This document shows, piece after piece, positions 45,447-57,335 of a stretch of DNA of 64,000 bases (position 1 is the first letter of the stretch; every line of letters starts with the position of its first letter). This stretch comes from Annona cherimola. Taxonomy: Eukaryota > Streptophyta > Magnoliopsida > Magnoliales > Annonaceae. The stretch covers positions 40,155,452-40,219,451 of the forward strand of contig CM059972.1 of NCBI GenBank assembly GCA_030490835.1, written 5' to 3'. Below the pieces are notes generated by a model. That model had not been told where the DNA came from and did not search any database. It was given only the letters and a program-made list of their open reading frames with translations. Both the position numbers and the translations under genes were made by a program.

Positions 45447-46859
45447 ATGGATTGGTAAGAAAAGATTTGATATCACAAAGATGATATTTTAGCAAGGATT
45501 GATAGATAGATATAGAAGAAAAATAGAAAATGATGAAAGAGATAGATTGAGATTATAAGAATATGGTTATTTAAGGAAATATAGCTGGTTTGCTATATTT
45601 CATGGTGTAGATAGTATATGAAGAAAAAAATGATACGTAATGATATGTCTAATTAAGAAAATGTAGCTGGTGGCTATATTTCATGAAGTAGATAATATAT
45701 GAAGGAAAAATGATATGAGGATAATGAGATGAAGCAGGAGGTAGGAGAATTTAAGAAAAGGCGGATTCAAAAAGCTAACGCGAGACAGGTAAGCAAGCAC
45801 AACTTTGTAAATGTGGTTTTATTGCTTTATTGTAAGCGAACAGCTTTCTAAATGAGTTTTGTTTTAAATGCTTTCCAAGTTATTTAAGGATGGTCATTCC
45901 TTGTCTATATGCGTATTGAAATGTTATTTCTATTGAAATAAATGATTGCTTACTGTTTCGCAATTATGCATGAAATGTGATGGAACATGAATTTATACGA
46001 TCTTTCATTGAAATGATTTTTAAAAAGGGATGATGCAAAGAATTCTCTACATGAGAATGACAAGTTCCATGTGTAAGGGGGTATATAATGCCGGGGTGAT
46101 TAAAAGTCATGCATGGAATGGAAATCAACTAGGCTAGTCAAGGTAGTAAGTGGACAAAGAGTCCCCCTTGACGTTGCCAAGTCGGTAGGCCCAGCGCCAA
46201 GGATGGAAAGGACCATGCTATGAAAGAACGTTCCCCATGCTAGAGTACCATCACATGAAGGACAATGTCATGAATGGAAATGATGAATTTGCACATCCAA
46301 AGTTTATGAAAAGTTGATGAATGTATTATGAAAAGATTTCTGCTCCACAGGTAGTTGATCACTTGTTAAGTGTCTCTACTGAAAGGAAAAAAATGATGTT
46401 AAACAATGTTGCCTTCAAAATGATTTGCCTGAAAAATATACGCTTGCTTATTGAGTCTCAACTCACGTTTTCATTTTCCAAACCCAAAGACAGGTGAAGG
46501 AAAGGACATGGCAAAGGAGCAAGAACAGATCATTAAAGAGAATAAAAAAGCAATAGTAGTCTGATGTCATGGAAAACTTATGTGGAATGGTTGTAAATTT
46601 ATTTTGATGTTTTTAAGTTGACGACTATGGATGATACATGCTGTGACATCTGATTTATGTGAAAATAGAAATATTTCTTGATAATCATGCTTTGCTATGT
46701 GATAATTGGTTGGAAATGACCTAGATATGCATTGTTGGAAACAATACTTCAAAACAAAGTAAAATTGACCAAAGATTAAGTTTTGATGATTAACAACAAC
46801 TAACTTGAGTATATTTAAAGGACTAATGAGTTTGCCACTTGTTTTAAGGAACTTAAGTA

Positions 46860-47300
46860 GCCAAGTCGATCCCCAAGTCGACTTGGACTTCGACTTAGAG
46901 TGAAGTCGATCCCAAAGTCGACTTAACTATCAACTTGAGAAAGAACCTCAAAGGCAAAACCAACTTACAGGTGAAGTCGCATCCCAAGTCGACTCCACAT
47001 GCGACTTGAGAAGCCAAGTCGCAAACAAGTCGACCTCGCTATCGACTTCAAACATGAAAAACTGTCCAGAGTTGAAAACGGGAGAAGAACAAGTGAAGTC
47101 GCAGGCCAAGTCGACTCCACCTGCGACTTAGGTAGCCAAGTCGCAAACGAAGTCGACCTCGACATCGACTTCAGATGACAAAAACTGTCCAGAGTTGAAA
47201 CTCAGAACACGAAGTGCCGAAGTCGCACCCCAAGTCGACTCCACGTGCGACTTGAGGTGAAGTCGCAGCCGAAGTCGACTCCGACATCGACTTCGATCGG
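46860..47300 (+). repeat. AAGTCG hairpin minisatellite, first block
   Basis: Variable units of about 35-45 bp, each built as AAGTCGCA(N), AAGTCGACT, then TGCGACTT. One unit has perfect 10-bp arms at 47096-47105 and 47120-47129, so each unit can fold on itself. A second block lies at 47590-47790. Confidence 0.85.
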
Positions 47301-47589
47301 GCAGAGGCAATTTTTCAGAAGATAAGCTGGAATGCATATTCAAGATGAAATCAAGTCATGAGTCCAATGCGAAGCAAGGAGCTTGAATCAATCATGCAAG
47401 GGTCAAGCTCTTCAAGATTCACAAGATCCAAATGTTCAAGATTCAAGGATTTAAGGTTTGCAAATCTTGGAGCTAATGAAAGCAAGACACCATGATCCAA
47501 AGATTAACAAAAATTGCAAAGGAATTAAAAGGCTTGAGAAAGACTAAGCAAAACAAAAGTTTCCAAGTTCCAAGTTCATGAAGCCAACT

Positions 47590-47790
47590 GTCGAGGTGAA
47601 GTCGCACCCGAAGTCGACTTCACCTGCGACTTGGGTCAAGTCGGAACCCAAGTCGACCCTGACTGAAACTTGAAGCTGCGACGGAAAAGCGAAGTCGCAC
47701 CCGAAGTCGACTCCATCTGCGACTTGGGCGAAGTCGCATCCGAAGTCGCATCCGAAGTCGACTCCACATGCGACTTGGGTCGCAACGGTC
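47590..47790 (+). repeat. AAGTCG hairpin minisatellite, second block
   Basis: At least four further units of the same design, more homogeneous than the first block (GAAGTCGACTCCA followed by TGCGACTTGGG). Confidence 0.85.
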
Positions 47791-48664
47791 GGAATTTATT
47801 CGAACGTTGGCGCATTAAATGCGCGCCACCTACCCTCTAACGTTCGGATTCCCTCCAAAATCATAAATAGCATTCATGGTGGACGAGGGAAGTAGCTGAA
47901 AATCATTAAGAGTGCATAACTACCATCTACAAGAGCTTTAAAGAGATCAAGCTAACCAAAGAGGAAGAACTTTGCTTCAAACTGCAAGAGCTCAACTACT
48001 GATCATACAAAGCCACTTCAACAAGTTCTTCTCTGCGCCAAACTTCTTCTACACATCTGTAAAGTGTAGTTTTCTTACTGTTTCTGTTGTATGTGTTAAA
48101 CTTGATTTAGTTTGAGGAACTAAGATCAAGTGTAAGCAAAGTAGTGTGTGATTGGAGTGTGACTCATCACCTACTTGTGCTGTGTTTTGTTGATGCCACC
48201 TAGAGCTGGAATCTAGAAGAGAGCAGTGGCTCTAATTGTATTAAGAGAATACAATAGTGGAACCCAAGTCACAAAGAGTGTGAGCTTGGAAGAGTGGAGT
48301 AGGGAGGTTGCCCGAACCACTATAAAAATCCTGTGTGCTTGATTTATACTTCTGCTATTTACATTGCTTTCCATTTCATTTCTCCATTAAGGGGACTGGA
48401 TTAATCCGGGGATAAGCTTCTGTTTAAGATATAATTTTTAAATACCCAATTCACCCCTCCCCTCTTGGGTTTTGACATCAACTCGGAACCAACATGCATG
48501 AGATGAAAACATGAGGAATTAAAATCCTATGAGAATATATTTAATTGGATAAATGTCCGTTAAAACCCGCCGTGTGACAGGGCAACAATCCTGATCACAT
48601 TTACCAATCAATAACGATCCCGAGGTAAGGCTCAGGATGTGACGCTCGGTTTTGGGGCACCACA

Positions 48665-48945
48665 ATAAATGCGTTAAAAAGAAGCAAAAATGTAGGAAAG
48701 CAAAGGTAATGGTAAAACTTTATATGGCTAAAGCTTATAACTATCTACGGTGGTACTATCTGCGGGAGGTGATAAGAACCATGAATTTTGAGGAAAAATG
48801 GATCAAGTGGATCATGGGCTGTATAACATTGGTCATATACCAAATAACTCTAAATAAAGAAAGATCAAATGACATCCTATCATTGAGAGGACTAAAATAG
48901 GAGCATTCCTTATTTAGTTGTATTTTATCTCATTTTAGTCTATTT
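48665..48945 (+). pseudogene. L1-type LINE relic, continued reverse transcriptase
   Basis: Resumes the LINE broken at 41464: VKLYMAKAYNYLRWYYL matches the RT block around the first catalytic Asp (usually KLDMSKAYDRVEW). Here the catalytic Asp positions are changed (KLY for KLD, AYN for AYD). IMGCITLV and LSLRGLK follow, then a stop and the start of LTR D'. Confidence 0.85.
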
Positions 48946-51900
48946 TGATTCTTTAGGTAATATATATAATGCATTTACTTGTTTTGGTTTTGTTTTGTAG
49001 GAAGAAAAACATGATTCATCCATGAATTGAGGGTACAAGGAGTGACAAAAAGAAGAGATCTTCAAAAGCAATCTACAAACTTCAATTTCAATTTTAGCGT
49101 AGTTGAGGCCTCCATCACAATTAAAAGATCATGTTTAACCACTTCAGTAATGTTGGCACCACGCCGTCAACATGCGTGTGAGTATTTTCTCACATGTGTG
49201 AGGCCTCTTTGATCACCGATATAAATTTATCTCTTAGGGCTTCAAGAAAAGGAAGAGAGGGTACGAAGTGGAGCAACTTTGAAGAGAAAAGAGAAGAGCA
49301 CAAGGCTAGAGGAGGAGATCAAGAAGAAGATCAACTTAGAAGGAGGAATCCATAGAGTTTTATATCCTCTTTCTTTTCCTTCTCTCTTTTTACCATTCTC
49401 TTTACTTGATATGTATCTAGACATGGTTTTGATGGGATTCTCTACAATATTCATGGGCTAACACTCTTTTCTGAGGGTTAAGATGATGTTAACATTAAGA
49501 TGATGCTTTTTAGATTCCATTGCTTTGAATGAAAGTTATTGGTTTGGACATATTGTGATTGTATGAGATTTGCCTTTACACATTGAGTTTTATGCTGATA
49601 CAAGCTTAGCTACCTTGGTGGATGATTTATGTATTTTGATTCAAGATTGAAAGGCTAAATTGAGGTAGGATCTATGTTGTACAACATAGGTTTTATTGCT
49701 GCAAAGTTGCGGTGATTGATTGTTAATACATTTAGAAATATATCTATTAATCTTGTGAGATCTTATTTAGGCTATGTGTGAATCAATTCTATCACATTTA
49801 TTTACATGAGAACATAGTGATTGAATGAAGTAGAGTTAGTTTTATGTGTTGGAATGAATATATGAATATTGTTGAGATTAGATTAGTAAATCAATGCATA
49901 ATTGCAAAAATGGAACTAACATCTTGTGATACCTTGACCCAAGTAAAGCTTATATATATGCAATTCGTATATAAATATGGATCATGTATGATTTAGTGGA
50001 ATTATAAATTATTTCCTATTGCAATTTTGATGATTTATTGCAATTAGGGCAAATGATTATGAATAATGAGTATAAGCCAATATGGGTCAACGTGATTAAA
50101 GTGGCTTAATGAGGATTAAAAATGTGATTATAATGAGGATAATTACCTTATATATTAAGGTTTAACTAATGGAGAGTATGTTCATAATTATGGGTTTAAG
50201 TTAGCAAATGCTAAAAAATCCATAATTCGACGCCGGGAAGGCGGATTACGATGAAAATTGAAGGGTAAGCACATAATTTCGTGCTTAACCTTATGAAAAG
50301 GTTAAATTATGAAAATTTTGATGAAATTAGGGTGAAAATCGATCATCACCATCAAAATTCAAAGATGGATTCAAATGATCGTAACTTGAGCTAGAAAAGT
50401 CGGATTGAGACGAAATTTGAAATGAGCAGTTAAAATTATGAGATCAATGCAATGAGAGGATTAGATTAAGTTAATGATGATGAGATTATGGTTACACGAA
50501 AAAGGGGTGTATACCTTTGACTTTCGTGCACCATAAAGTAAGCTTGTATTAATATTAAAGTAAGGTGATTAATTATATTTTTAATAGCATAAAAGAGGTG
50601 TCAAAAGGAGATAATTACATATGAATTTTATGAATTATTTAAAATGATAAAATCTATAATAAAATCAAGTAATTAATGGTATGATTTAATGGCTAATGGA
50701 TTAGCTCAAAGGAGCTTGAAAAGGTGGCCCACACATGAATGGCTAAAGGGGCTGTTGCATGGAATTTTTGATTTTTTAAAAATGAAAATTATGCATTTAA
50801 ATGAGCTACATGACAAGGGTGGTTAACGAAATTAATTTAAGGTGGATTTTTGCGGCACAAAATGCCAAAATCCAAGGCATATGGATGTGAATGCAAAATG
50901 GATAGCAAGATGGAGGCTTAAGGTGATGCACATCCAAAGTTGCTTTTGTGATTTTTTATTGATTTTTTAAAATGATAATTTGACTCCTAAATGAGCTCTT
51001 ATTTAGGGTGATTAATTATCCATTAATTAAAGCTGCCAATTTGGTGGAAAAAATTGAAAAAGGGGCAGTTGATATGGACGTGGTCACATGAGCATGAAAT
51101 GGACAGCAAGAGGACAACAATGGAGAGTGACGTTCAAGGCTGTTTTGTGATTTTTTAATGATTTTTTTAAAAATCTAAGTGGACCCCTAAGTAGGCTATT
51201 AGCTAGGGTGGTTAATTACTCATAAATTAAAGTTAAAATGGTGTAGAAAAAATGACAAAAGCTGCTGCATAGTGGACGTTAAAGGGGTGGACAACAACAT
51301 GGATTTAATGCATGGATTTTTGATGGATTTTTAATGGATAATTATATAATTTAAATGGATGATATTTTGCCATGTCAACAAAAGGGGATAAATGTACTTT
51401 AATTAGCTGCTAAATGATATGACAAATGGGGCCCACAAAGCTGAAAAATTTAGCCATAGCTAAGGTGGCCGTTCATATGGTGTAAGAGAGAGAAAGAGAA
51501 AAGTAAAAAGGAAAAAACCCCCTAAACTCCAGCAGCAAGCACGTCCCCCCTTTCCAGCTGCATGAGGGGAAGAAAAAAGGGGAGAAAATGAGAAGGAAAA
51601 AGGGGAAGAAAGAAGAAGAATCAAAGCTAGGAAAATGGAGTTCAAAGTTGATTCAATTTCAAGTAAGTTTACCTTATGATTTGAGTTCTTTAATTCTATA
51701 TTTTTCACCTCAACTTATGAGTCATGAATTTGATTCATAATGGACCCTTAAAGCATGATTCATGATGCCCTTGATTAGGGTATTGATTAAGGTTTGAATG
51801 AAAAGAATGAAAGCATGAGTTCCAGAGGATGAAAATGGTGATTAGGGTTGATTATGGGTTGAAAATCATAACTGAAATTTTCTTAAACCCCCATATGATG

Positions 51901-54265
51901 TTGCTACTTTGATGTATTATTATTATTACATGATGATTCATGATTTAATGAATTACATATGTTGATTTGGGCTTAAGTTATGAATTTTAAAAAGGATATG
52001 AATTAGGGTTATATATATGACCCGATTTCCATATTTTCATGTTAAAAATGATATATGAATTAGCCCAAATGATTTATGGATGATTAAGGGGGTGAAATAA
52101 TCTAAATCTAGAGTACTTTGGACGTTCAAAATGGGTTAGAAAGGATTGCCCTAAATCTGATTTTTAGGGGCATATATGTGGACGTCCAAAGAGGGGTGCA
52201 AAGGGTACCCAAAATGTGTATGGAAGTTGCTGTTATGGAAGCCAACAAATTTTGGATTTTAAATATGTGTTAATATCCTAAATTTGGGTTAAGAAAAACA
52301 TGATTAATGTCTGGAATTTATGGATTAAAAATCTGTTTGAATTAAGTATCAAAAGAGGCGTTGAAATGATGAAAAAGGGTCCCAAAGTTGCTGTTTTGGA
52401 ACCCTATGATGAATGGATTAAAATTCTAAATTTAAACCCTAAATTAAATGTTAATTAAGGGTTTTAATCATGCTGAAATATGAGACAAGTTACTGTGTTG
52501 AAATATTTTAAGAAACACATGATTTATGTGTTGAGAAATGGACATGCATGAATAAATGGTATATGGAATATGTAAATTATTAAAATGAAAAAATGCATGA
52601 AAAAGTGTTGAAAAACTTGTATTAAGGTGCTGTTTTATTAAATAATGATAATCTCAAATTTTGAGATTATTATATGATGCCTAAGTTATTAACTAAGTGC
52701 TTAAAATGAGCACCGTTATATGAAAAGTGAAAAAATATGTTAAAAATGATAAATGGAGGTAATGAACCTCCAAATAATGATTTAATGAAGAATTATTATA
52801 TTTATGTAAGTTTACCCTACATAAGGGTATTAAAATGAATGAATGAATGATTAATATGTATAGGTTATGTTGATACGTATGAATACCTGACTTGAAAGAC
52901 AGGTGGGTTAAGCTAGTCCAAATGGATTTATATAGGTTAGAAAATCCTAAGGAATATAAGTATTTGAAGATGATGTGAATAAATGAAATGTCATTTTCAT
53001 TTATCTAGGCAAAGACAAGGAAAAGAATGGAAGAAAGGAATTAAGGCGATCTCAGGTAAGCAAGCGAACTTTCCAAATCATTTATTTCTCCTTATGTGTT
53101 GAAATGATTTATGATGTCATGTTGATATTTTTATGATTATGTTTGGATGAATGGGCAAGCATAAGTTTTGAAAACGATAGCTTTAATGCAAAGCCATAAG
53201 TTTTGAAAATGACAGCTTTAATGAAAAGTCGTAAGTTTTGGAAAATGATGACTTTAATGAAAAGCCTTAAGGTTTGTTTCATGGGAAGCAAGCAACATTT
53301 TTAAGACGGATTTTATCACAAGTATTGCCAAAGATTGGCGATGCTTTATGTTAATGGAATTGAGAAATTGCTTATGAGCAAGCAAGTTCTCCATGATTAC
53401 AATTTTAAAAGATTTTATGTTTTATGCCGATAGTTTTAAGGAATTTGCTTTTAAGCAAGCAAGTTCTTTATGATGTTGTTTCAAAAGTATTTTATAAGAA
53501 AATGGAAATTTTGCCCTTTTTCACCAAGTAATATTTGTAAATAAGTTTTGAATATATTCTTACGATATTTTGTGATAAATGACTATGTTTATGCAAGAAA
53601 AGAAAAAAGGATTTGATTTATGAAAAAAGATTAGTTATTCCATGTCATGTTATTTAAATATAAACAATGATTTGGACATAGTTCATATGCTTTGAAATAA
53701 TATCCGAAAAGTTTTGATTTCCTTTAGATAAGAAAAATATATGTTAAAAATGTCTTGAAAAATGTTTATACGGATGTGTTGAAGGGGATTTAAGGATGAC
53801 CAATCCCATATATTGATTTCATAAAATGGTTTGATTTTGGGTTACTAAAATGACATGCAAAAGACTATGCAAGCCCCATTTATGTAAAAATAGTATAATA
53901 GATAGGTGGACAATAATTTGATCATTAGAGTGATTGAGAAGGGGATAACACAATTGCATATCTTTTGTGAGCAAAAAGGGCCTAAAATGGAAACCAATAA
54001 AATGCTAGGAAAAATATATGGTTTATTCTTAAAGATTCAAAAGTTTTAAAGTTCTTTTATAATGGTTTTAAGATGTATTGTTTTCAAACATTTCAAATAA
54101 TTGTCAAAATAGTTTACTCAAAATTCTTTTCAAAGAATTTAAGGAAGGTCATCCTAAAACTAGATTTCAAATGACAACTTATTTAAAGTGGGTGTGCTCG
54201 CTTTACAAGTTGACACGGATTGCGGTCTGTGATGTTATTTTTCAAAATGATTTGTTTTAGAAAGA

Positions 54266-54283
54266 CACAGACTTCGGTCTGTG
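54266..54283 (+). other. 7-bp hairpin with TTCG loop in LTR K
   Basis: The same CACAGAC-TTCG-GTCTGTG hairpin as at 43774, within a series of five AGAC..GTCT elements (54213-54390). Confidence 0.8.
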
Positions 54284-55607
54284 ATGTTTTTCAAGTTATG
54301 GATGCAGACTAAGGTCTGTGATCCCAGTTTAAAAGGACATGGGCTGCGGTCTGTGATACTTTAAACCAAATGGACTGCGGTCTGTCAGGATGATGTATAG
54401 TGCACCAATACAAGGAATAGGCTGGTTGTAGAGCACGGTTGGAGATGGACCGGGGCCCACTCTACATAAGGTCAAGTTGCTAAGGGATGATAGAAGGCCA
54501 GCGACGCCCTCCCTGAGATGGGAGCAGGATGAAACAACAGCCGCCTGGTTAGCGAGCTGTTAAGGATTCTCTTCCAAAAGGTAGAATTATCCCTTGCTAA
54601 GTGTCACTACTGGATAGGGAGAAATGCATTTGCTTATATTTTGCTTTTGAAAAGCCCAAAGATTAGGACATGAAAGCATTTTACGAAAAATTATTTTAAA
54701 GAGATTTTTATGAAATGATTACCCTAAAAATGGGATGTTTTACACAAAAGTGTAAATAACAAGGATGAAAGGAAATATTTTTTATGCAAATGCATTTATG
54801 AAAATGGATTATGTACTTTATATGCCTTGTTTGTTATAAACAAGCCCCAAGACGGAGATTATGAAAAGGATTTATGTCAAACTTATTTTTGGACATAAGA
54901 ACGTCTATTGCTAAAGAGCCTAAATGAAAAGTGTTTATGGACATGAGAATGTCCAATGCCAAAGTGTTTTAATGAAAGGAGTTTTAGGACATATGAATGT
55001 CCACTGTTAAAGGAAGCTATGTGAAAAATATTTAGAGACATCAAATGTCTCTTGGCTAAAGGATTTTATGATGAAAAATATTTTGGACATAGAAATGTCC
55101 TTTGCCAAGAAAGGTTTATGTGAATGATGTTTTGGGACATGAGAATGTCCTTCTTTGCCAAAGGATTTATGCGAAAAATATTTTAGACGTAAAATATCCA
55201 CTGACAAAAGATGATTTTATGTAAATGTCTTGGAATATTAGAAATGTTCACACGAGTCTAAAGAAAATTAATTAAAGAAGGTAAAACACATATGTTTTGC
55301 CTTAACAAGCCTGGAGATGGCTTGTAAATGATTTTAAGAATGATGTTTATGAAAATGTTCTAGGACATAGAATTGTCCTTATGAACAAAAGATTTTATGA
55401 CAATGTTTTAGGACATATGGATGTCGTCAAGTAAAAATGTTTTCAAGGAAGTCTTGCCCTAATGATAAAATGCTTGCTTACTGAGTTATCACTCACGTTT
55501 TGTTTTCTCAAACCTTAGACAGGTACCAGGAAATTCAGGAGGTTGCAAACCTAAGTAATGAAGGAAGGTAAGTGATGGTAGCCATTGGGCTATAAGGAAT
55601 GGGTTAG

Positions 55608-57182
55608 TGATAACTCGTATTTTTACGAGTTATCATGGACCATTTCAGACTTGATTTGTGCATTAGTTCGAGAGATTAGGCTTAGTTTGCATTATTTAGC
55701 TTAATTTTCACCCGCTTTGCATTTAGAAGCGTTATTTAGTTTTTAGGCATTTTTAGCATTATTTAGGCATTTTTAGTTCATTTATTTAGTTTTTCCATCT
55801 TTTGCAGGAAGGACGGGACATATGAAGGCAAAGCGGGCGAGTCGAATGCAGATAGAGGCAAATCAGAAGCAGGTGGATGGCACCCAAGCGCCACCCTTTT
55901 TTTCTTCTTGGCCATTTTCAGCACACACTCAACTTACAACATGGCTTCCCAGGCGCCAGCAAGGGGTGCCCAGGCGCCAGGCATGATCAGCCACAAGGTG
56001 TTAAGAAGAAGCTCCAAGCAAGAACAGTCCAGGGAGTTGGCGCCTAGGCGCCAAAGCATGGATTTCTAGGGTTTACAGAAAGTGTCCAAGTTGCCCAGCA
56101 CACAGAGAGTTGGCGCCTAGGCGCCAATACGCATCCGTACGCGCAAACTTCAGTGCGTAAGCTGCACAAAGGGACTCTATAAATAGTTTTTAGGAGTTCC
56201 AAAGGCTGGATACAGAGACTAAAATAGGGAGTAGCTGCTATGGAGAAAAGGAGGAAACCAAAGCTTCAAGGAAGGAGAGAAGAGCAAGTGGAGATCCAAG
56301 CCATCACCGCAAAATCCATTGAGTTTTATCTCCTCTTCTCATCTATCTCTGCTTGTTTGTTATTCTCCTTGCTTGGGATAATTGTAAACTCAATTTTAAT
56401 GGGAATTGAAGTCATGTTTATGGGCCGAACCTTACTATGGTGGGAGATATGTAGGATTTGAATTCATAGCTTATGATATTTGATTTTCTTATGCTTGAAT
56501 TAATAATATAGTTGTGCTGTGACTTATGTTGCTTGAGATTACCCTTATATATCATGCTTAATGCGTTTACAAGCTTTGCAACCTTGTGGATTGATCTAAT
56601 ATTCAGATTCATGCTTGGAAAAGTGAAATTTGAATGAGATCCATATATAAGGCATAGGTATTCTAGCTCATGTTGTGTTAGATGTTAATATGGATAGGAA
56701 TATACCTATTAACCCTGTGTAATCTTGATTAGGTTATATAGTTATCAACCTTGTTTTACTTGTATGCATGGGAACATTGCACATGACTAAAACTTGGTTA
56801 GGTTTGTATGTGTTGGAAGACATATATGAATATGAATAAACCTAGATTAGTAATCTCTGCACAACTAACTTAATTGAAACCAAATAACATAGCTATGATT
56901 CAAAGAATTCATATTCCCACTTATCTTAATCATCTCAAGGCATTATCAGCAACATCCACACCACTCTGGTCATTTACTGCTTTGCTTATTTATTTAATTC
57001 AATTCTTTGAAACCAAATCTAATTCCTTTTACCAATTCACTTAGACAATTGAGATTTAAGGTGCTAATCCGTTTAACACAATCCTTGTGGGAACGATACT
57101 CTACTCACACTTTATTACTTGACACGGCACATATACTTGCGTAAATAGCGAGCGATTTAATTGGCATATACGCAGCTCGTCA
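55608..57182 (+). repeat. 5' LTR of element D
   Basis: 1575 bp from TGATAACTCG to GCAGCTCGTCA. It opens with a 28-bp perfect palindrome (12-bp arms, loop TTTT) and contains GGCGCCTAGGCGCC at 56039-56052 and 56112-56125. A short frame (56240-56461) has no recognised domain. Confidence 0.9.
56178..56185 (+). promoter_or_regulatory. TATA box in 5' LTR of element D
   Basis: CTATAAATAG, a strong plant TATA box. The transcript would start about 30 bp downstream. The 3' LTR has the same box at 61232-61239. Confidence 0.65.
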
Positions 57183-57188
57183 AGTTTT

Positions 57189-57206
57189 TGGCGCCGTTGT
57201 CGGGGA
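57189..57206 (+). other. Primer binding site of element D (Asp tRNA)
   Basis: TGGCGCCGTTGTCGGGGA matches the 3' end of plant Asp tRNA with one mismatch (T for C at position 12). This primer is characteristic of Athila-type gypsy elements. Confidence 0.88.
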
Positions 57207-57335
57207 TTGGTTTAAACTTAGTACCTTATAATTTCAGTTGTCTTCTGTGAATGTGTATATATTATATAGAGATTTTTTTCTTTCTTTTTCATTTGATACA
57301 ATTCTATTTTAGGGGTCTTTGTTTTGCAATTTTCA

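Larger units (their letters stand above)
46733..48494 (+). mobile_element. Copia/SIRE-like solo LTR
   Basis: 1762 bp from TGTTGGAAAC to GGAACCAACA with the terminal inverted repeat TGTTGG/CCAACA and a perfect TGCAT target duplication (46728-46732, 48495-48499). The 3' end (CAATTCACCCCTCCCCTCTT) is characteristic of plant copia LTRs of the SIRE type. No primer site or interior adjoins it, hence a solo LTR formed by recombination. A possible TATA signal (CATAAATAG) lies near 47862. Confidence 0.85.
41465..48664. mobile_element. Composite insertion M of the long-LTR family, with two U5 ends
   Basis: 7.2 kb inserted into the LINE, flanked by ATGAA (41460-41464) and ATAAA (48665-48669). The left end is TGTGGCGCCCC and the right end is GGGGCACCACA, so both outer ends are the same LTR end in opposite orientation. 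Parts: minus LTR fragment 41465-42150; plus LTR fragment 42151-45429; primer site and leader remnant 45430-45760; plus LTR fragment of another subfamily 45761-48664 holding a copia-like solo LTR. No coding domain survives. Confidence 0.75.
45761..48664 (+). repeat. Plus-strand LTR fragment, H-like subfamily
   Basis: Matches solo LTR H in reverse complement from the GGTAAGCAAGC region to the U5 end GGGGCACCACA. Its U3 half is missing. It is interrupted at 46733-48494 by the copia-like solo LTR. Confidence 0.8.

Noticed and set aside
46860..47790. CRISPR-like array from the regularly spaced AAGTCG repeats
   Set aside because: The context is a eukaryotic LTR, the repeats are variable and self-complementary, there are no unique spacers of constant length and no cas genes.
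57324..57335. Upstream TTG start for the element D protein
   Set aside because: TTG is not a normal plant start, and the related relic at 63065 begins at the equivalent ATG.
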